From Dehalococcoidia bacterium UBA2777 (GTDB lineage Bacteria; Chloroflexota; Dehalococcoidia; UBA2247; UBA2777), in NCBI GenBank assembly GCA_002352365.1, contig DEIJ01000017.1, forward strand, positions 1,853-8,087: a stretch of 6,235 bases of DNA, read 5' to 3'. Of the stretch, positions 6,025 to 6,235 are shown piece after piece. The notes beneath the pieces were generated by a model that saw only the letters and a program-made list of their open reading frames with translations, had not been told where the DNA came from and searched no databases. The position numbers and the translations under genes were made by a program. The stretch's first letter is position 1. Each line of letters opens with the position of its first letter.

Positions 6025-6207
6025 TTTCAGGGGAAGGTAAATAGTGATTCAGCCGTTTACTGGGGGAGCAATATAGACAACTCTGGTAGGGTGTGCTCCG
6101 ATGAGATTCCGTGGCAGGGTAAGCCTTTTTTGCTAAGTCTAACGTTACCACCGCTGAGTGTTATAATCTTGAAAACCTGTCGCCACGCAATCCGATCAGG
6201 AGTGTAG
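6025..6207 (+). pseudogene. glgB: C-terminal beta-domain fragment of 1,4-alpha-glucan (glycogen) branching enzyme
   Basis: The plus strand reads VNSDSAVYWGSN, then SGRVCSDEIPWQGKP, then LSLTLPPLSVIILK. This follows the end of GlgB proteins: an N-T/S-D-S segment, a YGGSN-like turn, P-W-x-G-x-P and a closing LTLPPL strand. GlgB makes alpha-1,6 branches in glycogen. Only about 50 residues of the usual 600-700 remain, and the GH13 catalytic barrel and CBM48 are gone. Homology starts near base 6025 and ends near 6174; ten more codons run to TAG 6205-6207. No ribosome site or reliable start fits, and ATG 5992 lies in unrelated sequence. The remnant lies head to head with the SPASM tail, with about 35 unassigned bases between them. 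It is the relic of a deletion or rearrangement. Confidence 0.72.
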
Positions 6208-6235
6208 AATAGCAACTTCTGATACAGTAAGATAG

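Noticed and set aside
5775..6044. Plus-strand 89-residue open frame after UspA
   Set aside because: It is antisense to the SPASM tail and its translation shows no recognisable pattern, while the minus strand clearly does.
5795..6170. Direct repeat TTATAATCTT at 5795-5804 and 6161-6170
   Set aside because: It is only ten AT-rich bases, and the second copy is explained by the GlgB coding sequence.
6002..6190. Minus-strand reading with a CLYC and SPEKVEELRSM, in frame with the SPASM tail, considered as the radical SAM core
   Set aside because: It lacks the CxxxCxxC pattern, is closed by stops, and mostly overlaps the plus-strand GlgB homology, so it is probably a shadow.
1..6235. CRISPR array, tRNA, rRNA or tandem repeats
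   Set aside because: No regularly spaced repeats, cloverleaf or rRNA-like segment was seen on either strand by eye.

Overview
This window looks like bacterial chromosome of roughly balanced GC: one well-preserved three-gene plus-strand block lies between two stretches of decayed DNA. No taxonomic marker is present. The gene content (CBS-ACT protein, GNAT fused to an ADP-forming acyl-CoA synthetase, tandem universal stress protein) and the type of transposase remind me of anaerobic or deep-lineage bacteria such as Chloroflexota (Dehalococcoidia-like). That is recall only and is held weakly.

Layout. Positions 1-1052 hold a broken insertion-sequence transposase. An N-terminal piece (4 to about 120) is joined out of frame to a long C-terminal piece that carries a full DD(35)E catalytic core. 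The DNA-binding middle is missing and an in-frame TGA lies at 264-266. Positions 1053-1283 are a non-coding gap with small dyads. Positions 1284-1931 encode an AcuB-like CBS-CBS-ACT protein. Positions 2059-4770 encode a 903-residue fusion of an N-terminal GNAT acetyltransferase and a complete ADP-forming acyl-CoA synthetase that keeps its phospho-histidine. Positions 4852-5727 encode a tandem UspA protein whose expected start codon reads ATA behind a near-perfect Shine-Dalgarno. Positions 5728-6235 hold two gene tails pointing away from each other: the SPASM end of a radical SAM protein on the minus strand (5795-5989) and the last beta-domain of a glycogen branching enzyme on the plus strand (about 6025-6207).

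How the genes may work together. The three intact genes are co-directional with gaps of 127 and 81 bases and no convincing terminator between them, so they are probably one transcription unit. In known systems, AcuB-type proteins accompany acetyl-CoA synthetase control, Pat-type GNAT/synthetase fusions acetylate lysines on metabolic enzymes, and mycobacterial Pat acetylates a universal stress protein. I infer a module that links adenylate or energy state (CBS), acyl-CoA/acetate/ATP interconversion and protein acylation (fusion), and stress physiology (UspA). The most notable points are the ATA start, the retained phospho-histidine in a GNAT fusion, and the head-to-head gene-tail scar at the right end.
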